In this document: positions 51,575 to 60,099 of the stretch, in pieces | How the letters are laid out: each line of letters begins with the position of its first letter | Position numbering within the stretch: the stretch's first letter is position 1 | Origin: Ruegeria halocynthiae | GTDB lineage: Bacteria > Pseudomonadota > Alphaproteobacteria > Rhodobacterales > Rhodobacteraceae | NCBI RefSeq assembly: GCF_000743705.1 | Contig: NZ_JQEZ01000003.1 | Coordinates: 731,123 to 795,122 of the forward strand | Direction: 5' to 3' | DNA: 64,000 bases | The notes under the pieces: generated by a model | Told to the model about the DNA's origin: nothing | The model's input: the letters and a program-made list of their open reading frames with translations, nothing else | Databases searched by the model: none | Made by a program: the position numbers and the translations under genes

Positions 51575-53614
51575 ATGTTCGACGCCGCACCCCTGCTGCG
51601 AGATGTCTTTGGATTCGACGACTTCCGCCCCGGTCAGGAGGAAATCGTCGATGCCGTGACAGGCGGTGAAAACGTGCTGGCGATCATGCCCACGGGCGGT
51701 GGCAAATCCCTGTGTTTTCAACTGCCTGCACTGATGCGGGATGGGGTCACGGTGGTGATCTCTCCGCTGATCGCCCTGATGCGCGATCAGGTGCGCGGGC
51801 TGCAAGAGGCAGGCGTCGAAGCGGGCGCGCTGACATCCGGCAATACCCCCGAAGAAACCGATGCCGTGTGGGAGGCGCTGGAGGCCGGGCGCCTCAAGCT
51901 GCTGTACATGGCCCCGGAACGGTTGGCCGCCGGATCGGCGCTGGGGATGTTGCGGCGGATCAATGTCAGCCTGATCGCGGTGGATGAGGCGCATTGCGTC
52001 AGCCAATGGGGCCATGATTTCCGCCCCGATTACCTGCGGATCGGAGAGCTGCGGCGCGCGCTGAACGTACCGCTGGCCGCCTTCACCGCCACGGCAGATG
52101 CGGAAACGCAGGATGAGATCGTTGAAAAGCTGTTCGACGGCACCGCGCCGCGCAAGTTCCTGCGGGGGTTCGACCGGCCCAACATCCATCTGGCCTTTGG
52201 TGCCAAGGACGGGCCGCGCAAACAGATTCTGGATTTCGCCGCCGCCCGCAAAACCCAATCCGGCATCGTCTATTGCGGCACCCGCAACAAGACCGAGGTG
52301 CTGGCGCAGGCCCTGCGTGCCGAAGGGCATAGCGCCTGCCACTATCACGGCGGGATGGAGGCCGAGGATCGACGCATCGTCGAAACCCGCTTTGCGCGTG
52401 AGGATGGGTTGATCGTGGTGGCCACCGTCGCCTTTGGCATGGGTATCGACAAACCGGATATCCGCTGGGTCGCCCATGCCGACCTGCCCAAATCCATCGA
52501 AGCCTATTATCAGGAAATCGGACGCGCCGGACGCGATGGCGGCCCGGCTGAGACGCTGACCCTGTTTGGCCCCGACGACATCCGCCTGCGCCGCACGCAG
52601 ATTGACGAGGGGCTGGCCCCCTCCGAACGCCGCATGGCCGATCACGCGCGGCTGAATGCGCTGCTGGGACTGGCCGAGGCGCTGGTTTGTCGCCGTCAAA
52701 CCCTGCTGGGATACTTCGGCGAACAGGCCGAACCTTGCGGGAAATGTGATCTGTGCGACACGCCTCCGGATGTGTTCGACGGCACCACCCCGGTCCGCAT
52801 GGCCCTGTCCGCGATCCTGCGCACCGAAGAATGGTTCGGGGCAGGCCATCTGATCGACATCCTTCTGGGCAATGAGACCGACAAGATCCGCGCCCGCCGC
52901 CACGATACCCTGTCCACCTATGGTATCGGCAAGGACTGGTCGCGCCCGCAATGGCAGGCGATCTTCCGACAGATGATGGGCCATGATCTTGTCCGCCCCG
53001 ACCCCGACCGCCACGGCGCGCTGCGCATGACCGAGGCCGCCAAGCCGATCCTGAAGGGTGAGGCACAGATTGACCTGCGCAAGGACACGATCCGCAAGGC
53101 CACACGACGCCCCGCCGTCAAGATGATGGTGTCCGAGGAAGACGCGCCGCTGCTATCGGCGCTCAAGGCCAAACGCCGCGCGCTGGCGGAATCCGCGCGG
53201 GTCCCGGCCTATGTCATCTTTCCCGACCGCACGCTGATTGAAATGGCCGAAAAACGGCCCATGACGCTGGACGACATGGCGCGGATCGGCGGCGTTGGCG
53301 CGAAAAAGCTGGATCGCTATGGAGATACATTCCTGGAAGTGATTGCAGGCGCGGTCGAGGAATTGCATCCCGCCCGCCGCAAGCTGGCAGGGCGGGATCA
53401 GGGCGGCATCTACGACCGCCTGATGGAAGTGCAGACACAGTTGTCGCGCGGCCCCGACGGGATCGACAAGCCGCTGACCTGCTCCGCCTCGCAACTGGCC
53501 AAAGTGGCGCAGATGCGGCCCCACGACCCGCGCGCGATGGAACAGCTTCTGGGCGACCGCCGTCACGAAAGGTTTGGGGCTGCCTTTCTGGACGTGCTGC
53601 GTCAGGCGGGCTAG
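51575..53614 (+). CDS. recQ: ATP-dependent DNA helicase RecQ
   Basis: A 679-residue 3'-5' helicase for recombination repair. Motif I MPTGGGKSLCFQLPAL (about 46-61), motif II VDEAHCVSQWGHDFRP (about 136-151, DEAH), motif VI near YYQEIGRAGRDG (about 311-322), then zinc-binding cysteines CGKCDLCDTPP (about 388-398), the winged-helix RQC part, and the HRDC domain (about 525-600, with YVIFPDRTLIEMAEKRP). Length is slightly above E. coli RecQ. Ribosome site weak. Gene stands as first of a recQ-yaaA pair. Confidence 0.97.
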   Translation: MFDAAPLLRDVFGFDDFRPGQEEIVDAVTGGENVLAIMPTGGGKSLCFQLPALMRDGVTVVISPLIALMRDQVRGLQEAGVEAGALTSGNTPEETDAVWEALEAGRLKLLYMAPERLAAGSALGMLRRINVSLIAVDEAHCVSQWGHDFRPDYLRIGELRRALNVPLAAFTATADAETQDEIVEKLFDGTAPRKFLRGFDRPNIHLAFGAKDGPRKQILDFAAARKTQSGIVYCGTRNKTEVLAQALRAEGHSACHYHGGMEAEDRRIVETRFAREDGLIVVATVAFGMGIDKPDIRWVAHADLPKSIEAYYQEIGRAGRDGGPAETLTLFGPDDIRLRRTQIDEGLAPSERRMADHARLNALLGLAEALVCRRQTLLGYFGEQAEPCGKCDLCDTPPDVFDGTTPVRMALSAILRTEEWFGAGHLIDILLGNETDKIRARRHDTLSTYGIGKDWSRPQWQAIFRQMMGHDLVRPDPDRHGALRMTEAAKPILKGEAQIDLRKDTIRKATRRPAVKMMVSEEDAPLLSALKAKRRALAESARVPAYVIFPDRTLIEMAEKRPMTLDDMARIGGVGAKKLDRYGDTFLEVIAGAVEELHPARRKLAGRDQGGIYDRLMEVQTQLSRGPDGIDKPLTCSASQLAKVAQMRPHDPRAMEQLLGDRRHERFGAAFLDVLRQAG

Positions 53615-53648
53615 ATACCCCGGGAACAGGCAAGGAACGAGGGCGGAT

Positions 53649-54419
53649 ATGCTGGTAGTGATTTCCCCGGCCAAGCGGCTGGACTGGGCAGAACGGGACG
53701 TCGCGGTCACACAACCGGACTTTCAGGACGATGCGATCCGCCTGTCGAAAACCGCCCGGAACCTGACCCTTGGCGATCTGAAAAAGCTGATGGACCTCAG
53801 CGACGATCTGGCCCGGCTGAACCGCGACCGCTATCGCGCCTTTTCCGATGCCCCGGACACAGAGGCAACGCGCCCCGCCGCGCTGGCTTTTGCTGGCGAC
53901 ACCTATCAGGGGCTCGAAGCGGCCTCACTGGACGCTGACGAAATGACCTGGGCGCAGGATCACCTGCGCATTCTGTCCGGTCTGTATGGGGTTTTGCGCC
54001 CGCTGGACGCAATTCAACCCTATCGGTTGGAGATGGGCAGCAGGCTGAAAACCCGGCGCGGCAAGAACCTGTATGAATATTGGCGCGACCAGCTGAGCAA
54101 GGCGCTGAACGCGCAAGCGGGCGAAATCGGGTCGGATGTTCTGGTGAACTGCGCCAGTCAGGAATATTTCGGTGCCGTGGACCTCAAGGCGCTGAAATTG
54201 CGCGTGATCACGCCGGTCTTTATGGAAGACAAAGCAGGCACGCCCAAGATTGTCAGCTTTTTCGCCAAAAAAGCGCGCGGCGCGATGGCGCGTTATGTGA
54301 TCCAGCACCGCCTGACCGACCCCAAGGGCCTGCTGGATTTCAATACCGGAGGCTACGCATACCGCGCCGACCTGTCGGAAGAGGACAAGCCCGTCTTTGT
54401 GCGCCCCTATCAGGCCTGA
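53649..54419 (+). CDS. yaaA: Peroxide stress protein YaaA (DUF328/UPF0246)
   Basis: A 256-residue protein that in E. coli lowers free iron under peroxide stress and binds DNA. Starts MLVVISPAKRLDW, the family opener; ILSGLYGVLRPLDAIQPYRLEMG (condensed: LYGVLRPLD, PYRLEMG, about 115-135) and the C-terminal FFAKKARGAMARY are conserved. ATG at 53649 has GAGGGCGG upstream. Convergent with the VOC gene, overlapping by 10 bases. Confidence 0.95.
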   Translation: MLVVISPAKRLDWAERDVAVTQPDFQDDAIRLSKTARNLTLGDLKKLMDLSDDLARLNRDRYRAFSDAPDTEATRPAALAFAGDTYQGLEAASLDADEMTWAQDHLRILSGLYGVLRPLDAIQPYRLEMGSRLKTRRGKNLYEYWRDQLSKALNAQAGEIGSDVLVNCASQEYFGAVDLKALKLRVITPVFMEDKAGTPKIVSFFAKKARGAMARYVIQHRLTDPKGLLDFNTGGYAYRADLSEEDKPVFVRPYQA

Positions 54420-54868
54420 TCCAGCATCGAGCGGTCATAGGCCACCAGTTCAACGGTGTTGCCTTCCGGATCTTCGGTAAAAATGCCACGCCACCCGATC
54501 CAGCCGAACTGTTCCACGCGATAGGGCTGACCGATCTTGTCGTACCAGCGCATTACCGCGTCCTGCTCCTCAAAAGGCAGTGAAAGAGCGATGTGATGCA
54601 GCGACGATCCGGCACCCGTTGCGGGTTTGCCCGCACCAGTCGGATGCAAGCCGGGCCGCGGCGCGGCGGTGTGATGAAACAGGGCCAGCACCTGCGTATG
54701 CCCGCCAAACCCTTCGGCGATGCGAAAGAAGGTGATGGCGCTGTTGTGGTCGCCGCTCAGGCGTTCCAACCCGATCACGGTTTCATAAAACGCCACCATT
54801 GCAGCCATATCGGTGCAGCGAATGGCGATCTCGCCCAATGCGCGCGGGTAAAAACCTCGGTCTGACAT
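54410..54868 (-). CDS. VOC-superfamily (glyoxalase-like) protein
   Basis: A 152-residue protein with the betaalphabetabetabeta halves of the vicinal oxygen chelate fold. His and Glu candidate metal ligands lie in HIALSLPF (about 91-98) and the C-terminal DPEGNTVELVAYD (about 133-145); the N-terminal half has EIAIRCTDMAAMVAFYETVIGLERL. Function could be a dioxygenase, glyoxalase or resistance protein; undetermined. Nine bases upstream of the end of the hybrid kinase gene. Confidence 0.8.
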   Translation of the reverse strand: MSDRGFYPRALGEIAIRCTDMAAMVAFYETVIGLERLSGDHNSAITFFRIAEGFGGHTQVLALFHHTAAPRPGLHPTGAGKPATGAGSSLHHIALSLPFEEQDAVMRWYDKIGQPYRVEQFGWIGWRGIFTEDPEGNTVELVAYDRSMLDQA

Positions 54869-54877
54869 GGGGTTAAC

Positions 54878-57085
54878 CTATTCGACCTCTGCTTTTTCGG
54901 CAATGACGGGCAGGACCTCATCAGGCTGATGATCCAGAATCATCTGGAGGATTTTCCGTTTTTGCAGCGGCTTGGTCAGATAGTGATCCAGCCCGGCCGA
55001 CAGGATGCCCTGATCATCACCGGCCATGGCATGTGCGGTCAGCGCAATGATCGGCACGTGCCCATTTGTTTCAATCTCGCGCCGCCGGATTTCCGCCGTT
55101 GCTTGCTTGCCATCCATCTTGGGCATCGAAATATCCATGAAAATCAGGTCTGGGTCAAAGCTTTGGTGCCTGTCCACTGCCTCAAGCCCATTGCCCGCAA
55201 ACTGTAGGTCAATGTTCAGATCCTTGACCATCTTTTGCAAGATCAGCTGATTGGTGCGGTTGTCCTCGGCCGCAAGCACGCGCATCTGCCGTTTGTTTTC
55301 GCCAGACTGCGCGGGCAAGGGGCACGGCGCGTGTGGCGTGATCTGCGGTGTGGCGGGCGGGCACCCAAGGGTGGTCAGGCGCGAATACAGCTCAGCCCGG
55401 GGGATCGGTTTTTGCAACACGCCGTCGATCAGGTGGCGGGCCGGGTTGGCGTGAATGACACCGGGATTTGCGGACATCACCACCACGGGCAGATCACCCC
55501 AGCCCCGGTCCTTCAGCGTGGTCGCCAGTTCCAGCCCATCCATGTCCGGCAAATCATGGTCGCACAGCAGCAAATCCACACTGGCGTCGACAGCGGCCAG
55601 CGCTTCCCGCCCCGAGGCGCAGACGGTGACCCGGGACCCCAGCCGTCCCAGCTGTTTCGACAAAATGGCACGGTTGACGGCCAAATCCTCGACCACGATT
55701 ACATGGCGCAGGCGATCCGCCAGATCGGGCGGCGTGGGTTGCGGGCCTTCTGCAGTGGGCAGAGATATCCGGAATCCGAAACAAGACCCCTGCCCCGGAT
55801 CGCTTTCGACCCAGACCGACCCGCCCATCAGCGTGATCAGCCGTTTGGTAATGGCCAGCCCCAGCCCTGTGCCTTCGAATTCGCGGTTTTTCTCATCCTC
55901 GATCTGATTGAACTCGCCAAAGATGTGCCCGACCTTGTCGGCATCGATGCCGATACCGGTATCTTCAATTGCAACGTGAATGTCACAGGTATTGGTGTCG
56001 GCGTTGGGCACCCCGGTAACACGGATCAGCACGTGCCCCTCGATGGTGAATTTGACCGCGTTGCCCACCAGATTGGTCAAGACCTGCCGAACGCGGCCGG
56101 GATCCCCCACAAACAGCGTCGGCAGGAACAGATCGTAATCCACCAGCAGCGACAGCCCCTTGTCCCGGACGCTGGGTTGCAGCAGCATCGCCACCTCAAG
56201 AATGCAGCGTTCGAAATCGAATTGTTCGGGGTGCAGGATCAGCTTGTCTGCCTCGATCTTGGAGTAATCCAACACGTCGTTGATAATCACCAGCAACGCT
56301 TCGCCGGAATTGCGGATGGTATTGAGATAGAGCCTTTGTTCGTCGCCCAAAGGCGTTTCCGACAGCAATTCCGTCATCCCGACGATACCATTCATCGGGG
56401 TTCTGATCTCATGGCTCATATTGGCCAGGAAGGCTGATTTTGCCCGGTTTGCCGCTTCGGCCCGTTCGCGGGCGGCTTTCAGTTCGACCTCATGCCGCAC
56501 CGATGAGGTAATGTTCAATCCCAGGCTGACCACATCCCCGCCACTGCCGCGCTGGTCGATCAGTTTGAAATACTGACCGTTCCACAGCTTGATCACCACC
56601 GATTCCGGGTGCGGTTGCGCCCAGCGCGCCAGCATCCTGGCCGTCCAGTCAGCGGTAGATTCTGTACCGATATCAATCAGGCCCTCGGACATCAGAATGT
56701 CCAAAATACGCGAATAGGCAATGCCCGGCGCAACTTCACCCAGCCCGTCAAATACACTCAGATAAGACGCATTCGCACCGATCAGCCTGCTTTGGTCGTC
56801 GAAAAACGCAAACCCGTCCTGAATGGTCTGAATCGAATGCCACAAACGGCGCTCGGCTACTTCGATCTTGGCATTGGCCAGCGTCAGGTCGGATTTGACC
56901 TTTTCGTTTTCGCCGCGCACGGTTTCCACCTCGGCCTGCGTTTCGCCAATGCGTCTGGTCAGCGCCATGGCGTGCAGGCCCAGCTTGCGGTTGGCCGCCG
57001 ACAACTCGGCCTGTTTCATGTCCAAAAGCCGCTCGGCCGCCAGCCGCGCACGCCGTTCCTGTGCCAGTTTTCCTGCAAGACTCAT
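54878..57085 (-). CDS. Soluble hybrid histidine kinase with two receiver domains
   Basis: A 735-residue cytosolic signalling protein without transmembrane segments. Order: N-terminal coiled coil (1-80), a PAS-like sensor (about 82-195), HisKA with SHEIRTPMNGIVG (His225), HATPase with GTGLGLAITKRL, a first receiver (about 460-570, DHDLPDMDG) and a second (about 610-725, FMDISMPKMDG with TKPLQKR). All phosphotransfer residues look intact. No partner regulator or Hpt gene is adjacent. Input signal unknown; the PAS and coiled coil suggest an intracellular cue. Confidence 0.9.
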   Translation of the reverse strand: MSLAGKLAQERRARLAAERLLDMKQAELSAANRKLGLHAMALTRRIGETQAEVETVRGENEKVKSDLTLANAKIEVAERRLWHSIQTIQDGFAFFDDQSRLIGANASYLSVFDGLGEVAPGIAYSRILDILMSEGLIDIGTESTADWTARMLARWAQPHPESVVIKLWNGQYFKLIDQRGSGGDVVSLGLNITSSVRHEVELKAARERAEAANRAKSAFLANMSHEIRTPMNGIVGMTELLSETPLGDEQRLYLNTIRNSGEALLVIINDVLDYSKIEADKLILHPEQFDFERCILEVAMLLQPSVRDKGLSLLVDYDLFLPTLFVGDPGRVRQVLTNLVGNAVKFTIEGHVLIRVTGVPNADTNTCDIHVAIEDTGIGIDADKVGHIFGEFNQIEDEKNREFEGTGLGLAITKRLITLMGGSVWVESDPGQGSCFGFRISLPTAEGPQPTPPDLADRLRHVIVVEDLAVNRAILSKQLGRLGSRVTVCASGREALAAVDASVDLLLCDHDLPDMDGLELATTLKDRGWGDLPVVVMSANPGVIHANPARHLIDGVLQKPIPRAELYSRLTTLGCPPATPQITPHAPCPLPAQSGENKRQMRVLAAEDNRTNQLILQKMVKDLNIDLQFAGNGLEAVDRHQSFDPDLIFMDISMPKMDGKQATAEIRRREIETNGHVPIIALTAHAMAGDDQGILSAGLDHYLTKPLQKRKILQMILDHQPDEVLPVIAEKAEVE

Positions 57086-57203
57086 CTTTGGTGACCCTGA
57101 AGTAATCGGCGACCAGCATCCGGGCAGAGCGTGAAAAAGTGTTTAATCCGTTGCCTGCACGCTGGCACCCGTGTCAGACTTTTGCGCAAGCCCGAGGTCA
57201 GCC

Positions 57204-58055
57204 ATGCCAAAAACCCTATGTTATCCAGCAGCTCTTGCCGTGGCACTATGGAGCCACTGCGCCGTGGCGGATTGCGCCTCTGACGCTCAGGTTGCGCGGT
57301 TTGTGCAGGATTATCTGCAAAACACCCCAACCCCAGCCCTGTCGGCAGGTGGAACGATCGAAGACGCGTTGTGCACGCAGGCCAAGATTGTGTCCGCGTT
57401 AGAGCCGCATCTGGGTCCCGTGGTCGGCTATAAGGCCGGTCTGACCAGCACGGCGGCGCAAGAACGGTTCAGCGCATCGGAACCGGTTCAGGGCGTTCTG
57501 TATCGCGACCTGATGCTGCCGGACGGGGCCACGGTCCCCTCAAACTGGGGCGCGCGCCCAGTGTTTGAGGCGGATTTGATCTTGGTGGTCGGCGACGCGG
57601 CGATCAATCAGGCCGCAACACCCGCTGAGGTGTTAGAGAACATCACCGCCATTCGCCCCTTTATCGAATTGCCCGACCTGACCTATGCCAAGGGCGAACC
57701 GATCACGCCCGTCACCCTGACCGCCATCGGGGTTGCGCCGAAACTTGGTGTATTAGGCTCTGAAATTCCGGTTGTGGATTCGACTGAGATGACACAGGCG
57801 CTGGCAGAGATGACCGTAACCCTCAGCGCCGGGGATGGCGAAGTGCTTGCGCGCGCTCCGGGTACAGCAGTTCTGGACCATCCGGCCAACGCGGCGCTTT
57901 GGCTGATCTCCAAAGGGATCGAATTCCAGCCCGGAGACCTGATTTCGGTCGGGTCTTTCGGACCGCTGGTGCCGCCCGCGAAAGGCAAAGGCGGGGCCTC
58001 GGTCACCTATGAGGGGTTGCCCAGCGATCCAACCGTCAGCGTGGTTTTCGATTGA
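57204..58055 (+). CDS. Exported 2-keto-4-pentenoate hydratase / FAH-fold protein
   Basis: A 283-residue protein. The N-terminal 25 residues form a signal peptide (ending AVA before DCASD), unusual because hydratases of the MhpD/FAH fold act in the cytosol. The body has YKAGLTSTAAQERF (about 77-90), PVFEADLILVV (about 120-130), the metal-site-type FIELPDL and the C-terminal GDLISVGSFGPLVPPAKG (about 244-261). Two Cys near the mature N-terminus may form a disulfide. Substrate unknown. ATG has CGAGG upstream. Confidence 0.82.
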   Translation: MPKTLCYPAALAVALWSHCAVADCASDAQVARFVQDYLQNTPTPALSAGGTIEDALCTQAKIVSALEPHLGPVVGYKAGLTSTAAQERFSASEPVQGVLYRDLMLPDGATVPSNWGARPVFEADLILVVGDAAINQAATPAEVLENITAIRPFIELPDLTYAKGEPITPVTLTAIGVAPKLGVLGSEIPVVDSTEMTQALAEMTVTLSAGDGEVLARAPGTAVLDHPANAALWLISKGIEFQPGDLISVGSFGPLVPPAKGKGGASVTYEGLPSDPTVSVVFD

Positions 58056-58056
58056 C

Positions 58057-60099
58057 CTAGCGCCGCCCCTCACGCAGCCAACCGCCCAGCAGAAAGCCAC
58101 CGGCCAGCAGCAACACCAGCCACGGCGGCAGCAAGCCCGCCTGCGTTACATCGCGCGTCTCATAGGCATTGCGCGGGGTCAGGCCAATCCAGCCGCGCCC
58201 AGACGCCGGGCGACCGGGGCGCACATTGCGGATTGAGGGCAACCCATCTTCGACCCGAAGTATCCCGCCACGTTGCGCAGCCAGAACGGGGCGCAGCACG
58301 TCGCCAGTTGCGATCGTCCGTTCGAATTCCTTGGGGGCCGCCGGGCCCAACCCGATCACCGCCGATTGCTCCCCTTCCTGCAAGCGGTACAGACCAATCT
58401 CTGGCCCGAAATACTGCGCCTCAAACCGGCCGGGGCTGACCTCGGTCAACGTAATCTCAAGCGTTTCGCCGTTCGGGCGGGTGATGGTCACAGGACCAAC
58501 CTCATCCTCGAGCGTTTGGCGAATGATGCGCATCACCTGACCGTTGGCCTCGGCCCACAGGGCCTCTTCCTCAAGCTCGGGCTCTTTCATCATCCAATGC
58601 GCCAACCGGCGCAACAGCTCCAACTGCGGGCCGCCGCCTTCAAAACCGCGGCTCCATAGCCAGGCGTGATCCGATGCCAGCAGCGCCACGCGCCCTTCGC
58701 CCACACGGTCAAGCACCAGCAAGGGCCGGTCATCCATGCCGGTCATCAGCACCTCGCCGGTGCGATGTTTGACGTCGATCTGGCGCAGCCATGCGCCCCA
58801 ATCCTCGGAATCACCCAGATCCGTGGTCACGGGATGGCGATGGCCAAGATCGGTGACCATGGGGACAAAACGGTCCTCAATCACCCGCGCGGTGGGTTGC
58901 GCCGGAAGGATCGTCGCCAGAGGCGATCGGAAGATGCTGTCGGCGCTGGCGAAATCCGGCCCAGCGGCGATCAGAACCGCGCCGCCGTCGTTGATATAGT
59001 TGGTGACATTGTCCAGATAAATCGCAGGCAGGATGCCGCGCCGTTTGTAGCGGTCAAAGATGATCAGATCGAAATCGTTGATCTTTTCCAAAAACAGCTC
59101 ACGCGTGGGGAAGGCGATCAGCGACAGTTCATCCACGGGCACGCCATCCTGCTTTTCCGGCGGGCGCAGAATGGTGAAATGCACCAGATCAACAGAACTG
59201 TCGGATTTCAGCAGATTGCGCCATGTCCGCCCGCCCGGGTGCGGCTCGCCCGAGACCAGCAGCACGCGCAGACGGTCGCGCACGCCGTTCATCTGAATCA
59301 GGGCGGTGTTGTTGCGATCGGTCAGCTCGCCCTCGGCCTGAGGGACGGTAAACTGGATCACGTTGCGGCCACCGTGGGGCAATGTGATCGGCAGTTCCAC
59401 ATCGACGCCGATGGGAATGGTGAAATGCTGCGCCTCCTGACCATCCACCGAAATATCAATTGGTGCGGTGGGTGCCCCGGCGGGCGCGGCCCCGCTGTCT
59501 TCGACGCGCAACGTCAGGGTGACCGGCTCGCCGATGATCGCAAAGGCCGGGGCATTGCGGACGATCAGGCGGCGATCCCAGTCGGGCGCACGCCCGGTTT
59601 GCAGCAGATGCATCGGCGCGGGCAGGTCTGGGGCCTGATCGACGTCATGCACGATACCGTCCGAGATCACCAGAATACCGGCCACACGCGCGCGCGGCTC
59701 TTCGGCCAGGGCGTCGGTCAGGGCGGCCATCACCCGTGTGCCTTCATCCCCGTCACCGTCACCTACGCGGACACGGCGCAGTTCTGTATTGTCGCGGGAC
59801 TCGATCTCGACCGCCAGGCTTTCTGCTGCCTGCGCCGTCTGATCGGCCCGGTCCGAGAGGGTTTGACTGGCGCTTTCATCCTCGATCATCAGGACGATAT
59901 CGGTCAGCGGCGCGCGGTCTTCGGCCTGATAGACTGGCCCCGCCAGTGCCGCGATCACAACCAAAGCCGCCAACCCGCGCAAGGCCCAGCCCGACAAGCC
60001 GCGCCACAGCGCCAGAACGACACCGGCAACTGCAATCGTGGCCACAAAGACCAGCACGGGCCACGGGATCAGTGGATCAAAGATTACGGTTCCTGTCAT
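58057..60099 (-). CDS. Large membrane protein with VWA-like MIDAS (Bat-like)
   Basis: A 680-residue inner-membrane protein: two helices at about 12-58, a large periplasmic region and one helix at about 655-672. After the first helices comes LMIEDESASQTLSDR, whose DESAS fits the DxSxS of a von Willebrand factor A MIDAS, and later ILVISDGIVHD (about 142-152) fits the second metal-site part. Middle parts have a class I glutamine-amidotransferase-like feel (DFDLIIFDRY, GGAVLIAAGPDFA) with no clear catalytic Cys. Last gene of the MoxR operon; overlaps the DUF4159 gene by 4 bases. Confidence 0.72.
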   Translation of the reverse strand: MTGTVIFDPLIPWPVLVFVATIAVAGVVLALWRGLSGWALRGLAALVVIAALAGPVYQAEDRAPLTDIVLMIEDESASQTLSDRADQTAQAAESLAVEIESRDNTELRRVRVGDGDGDEGTRVMAALTDALAEEPRARVAGILVISDGIVHDVDQAPDLPAPMHLLQTGRAPDWDRRLIVRNAPAFAIIGEPVTLTLRVEDSGAAPAGAPTAPIDISVDGQEAQHFTIPIGVDVELPITLPHGGRNVIQFTVPQAEGELTDRNNTALIQMNGVRDRLRVLLVSGEPHPGGRTWRNLLKSDSSVDLVHFTILRPPEKQDGVPVDELSLIAFPTRELFLEKINDFDLIIFDRYKRRGILPAIYLDNVTNYINDGGAVLIAAGPDFASADSIFRSPLATILPAQPTARVIEDRFVPMVTDLGHRHPVTTDLGDSEDWGAWLRQIDVKHRTGEVLMTGMDDRPLLVLDRVGEGRVALLASDHAWLWSRGFEGGGPQLELLRRLAHWMMKEPELEEEALWAEANGQVMRIIRQTLEDEVGPVTITRPNGETLEITLTEVSPGRFEAQYFGPEIGLYRLQEGEQSAVIGLGPAAPKEFERTIATGDVLRPVLAAQRGGILRVEDGLPSIRNVRPGRPASGRGWIGLTPRNAYETRDVTQAGLLPPWLVLLLAGGFLLGGWLREGRR

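Noticed and set aside
51554..53014. Long minus-strand open frame across recQ
   Set aside because: Antisense shadow of RecQ with no domain or ribosome site.
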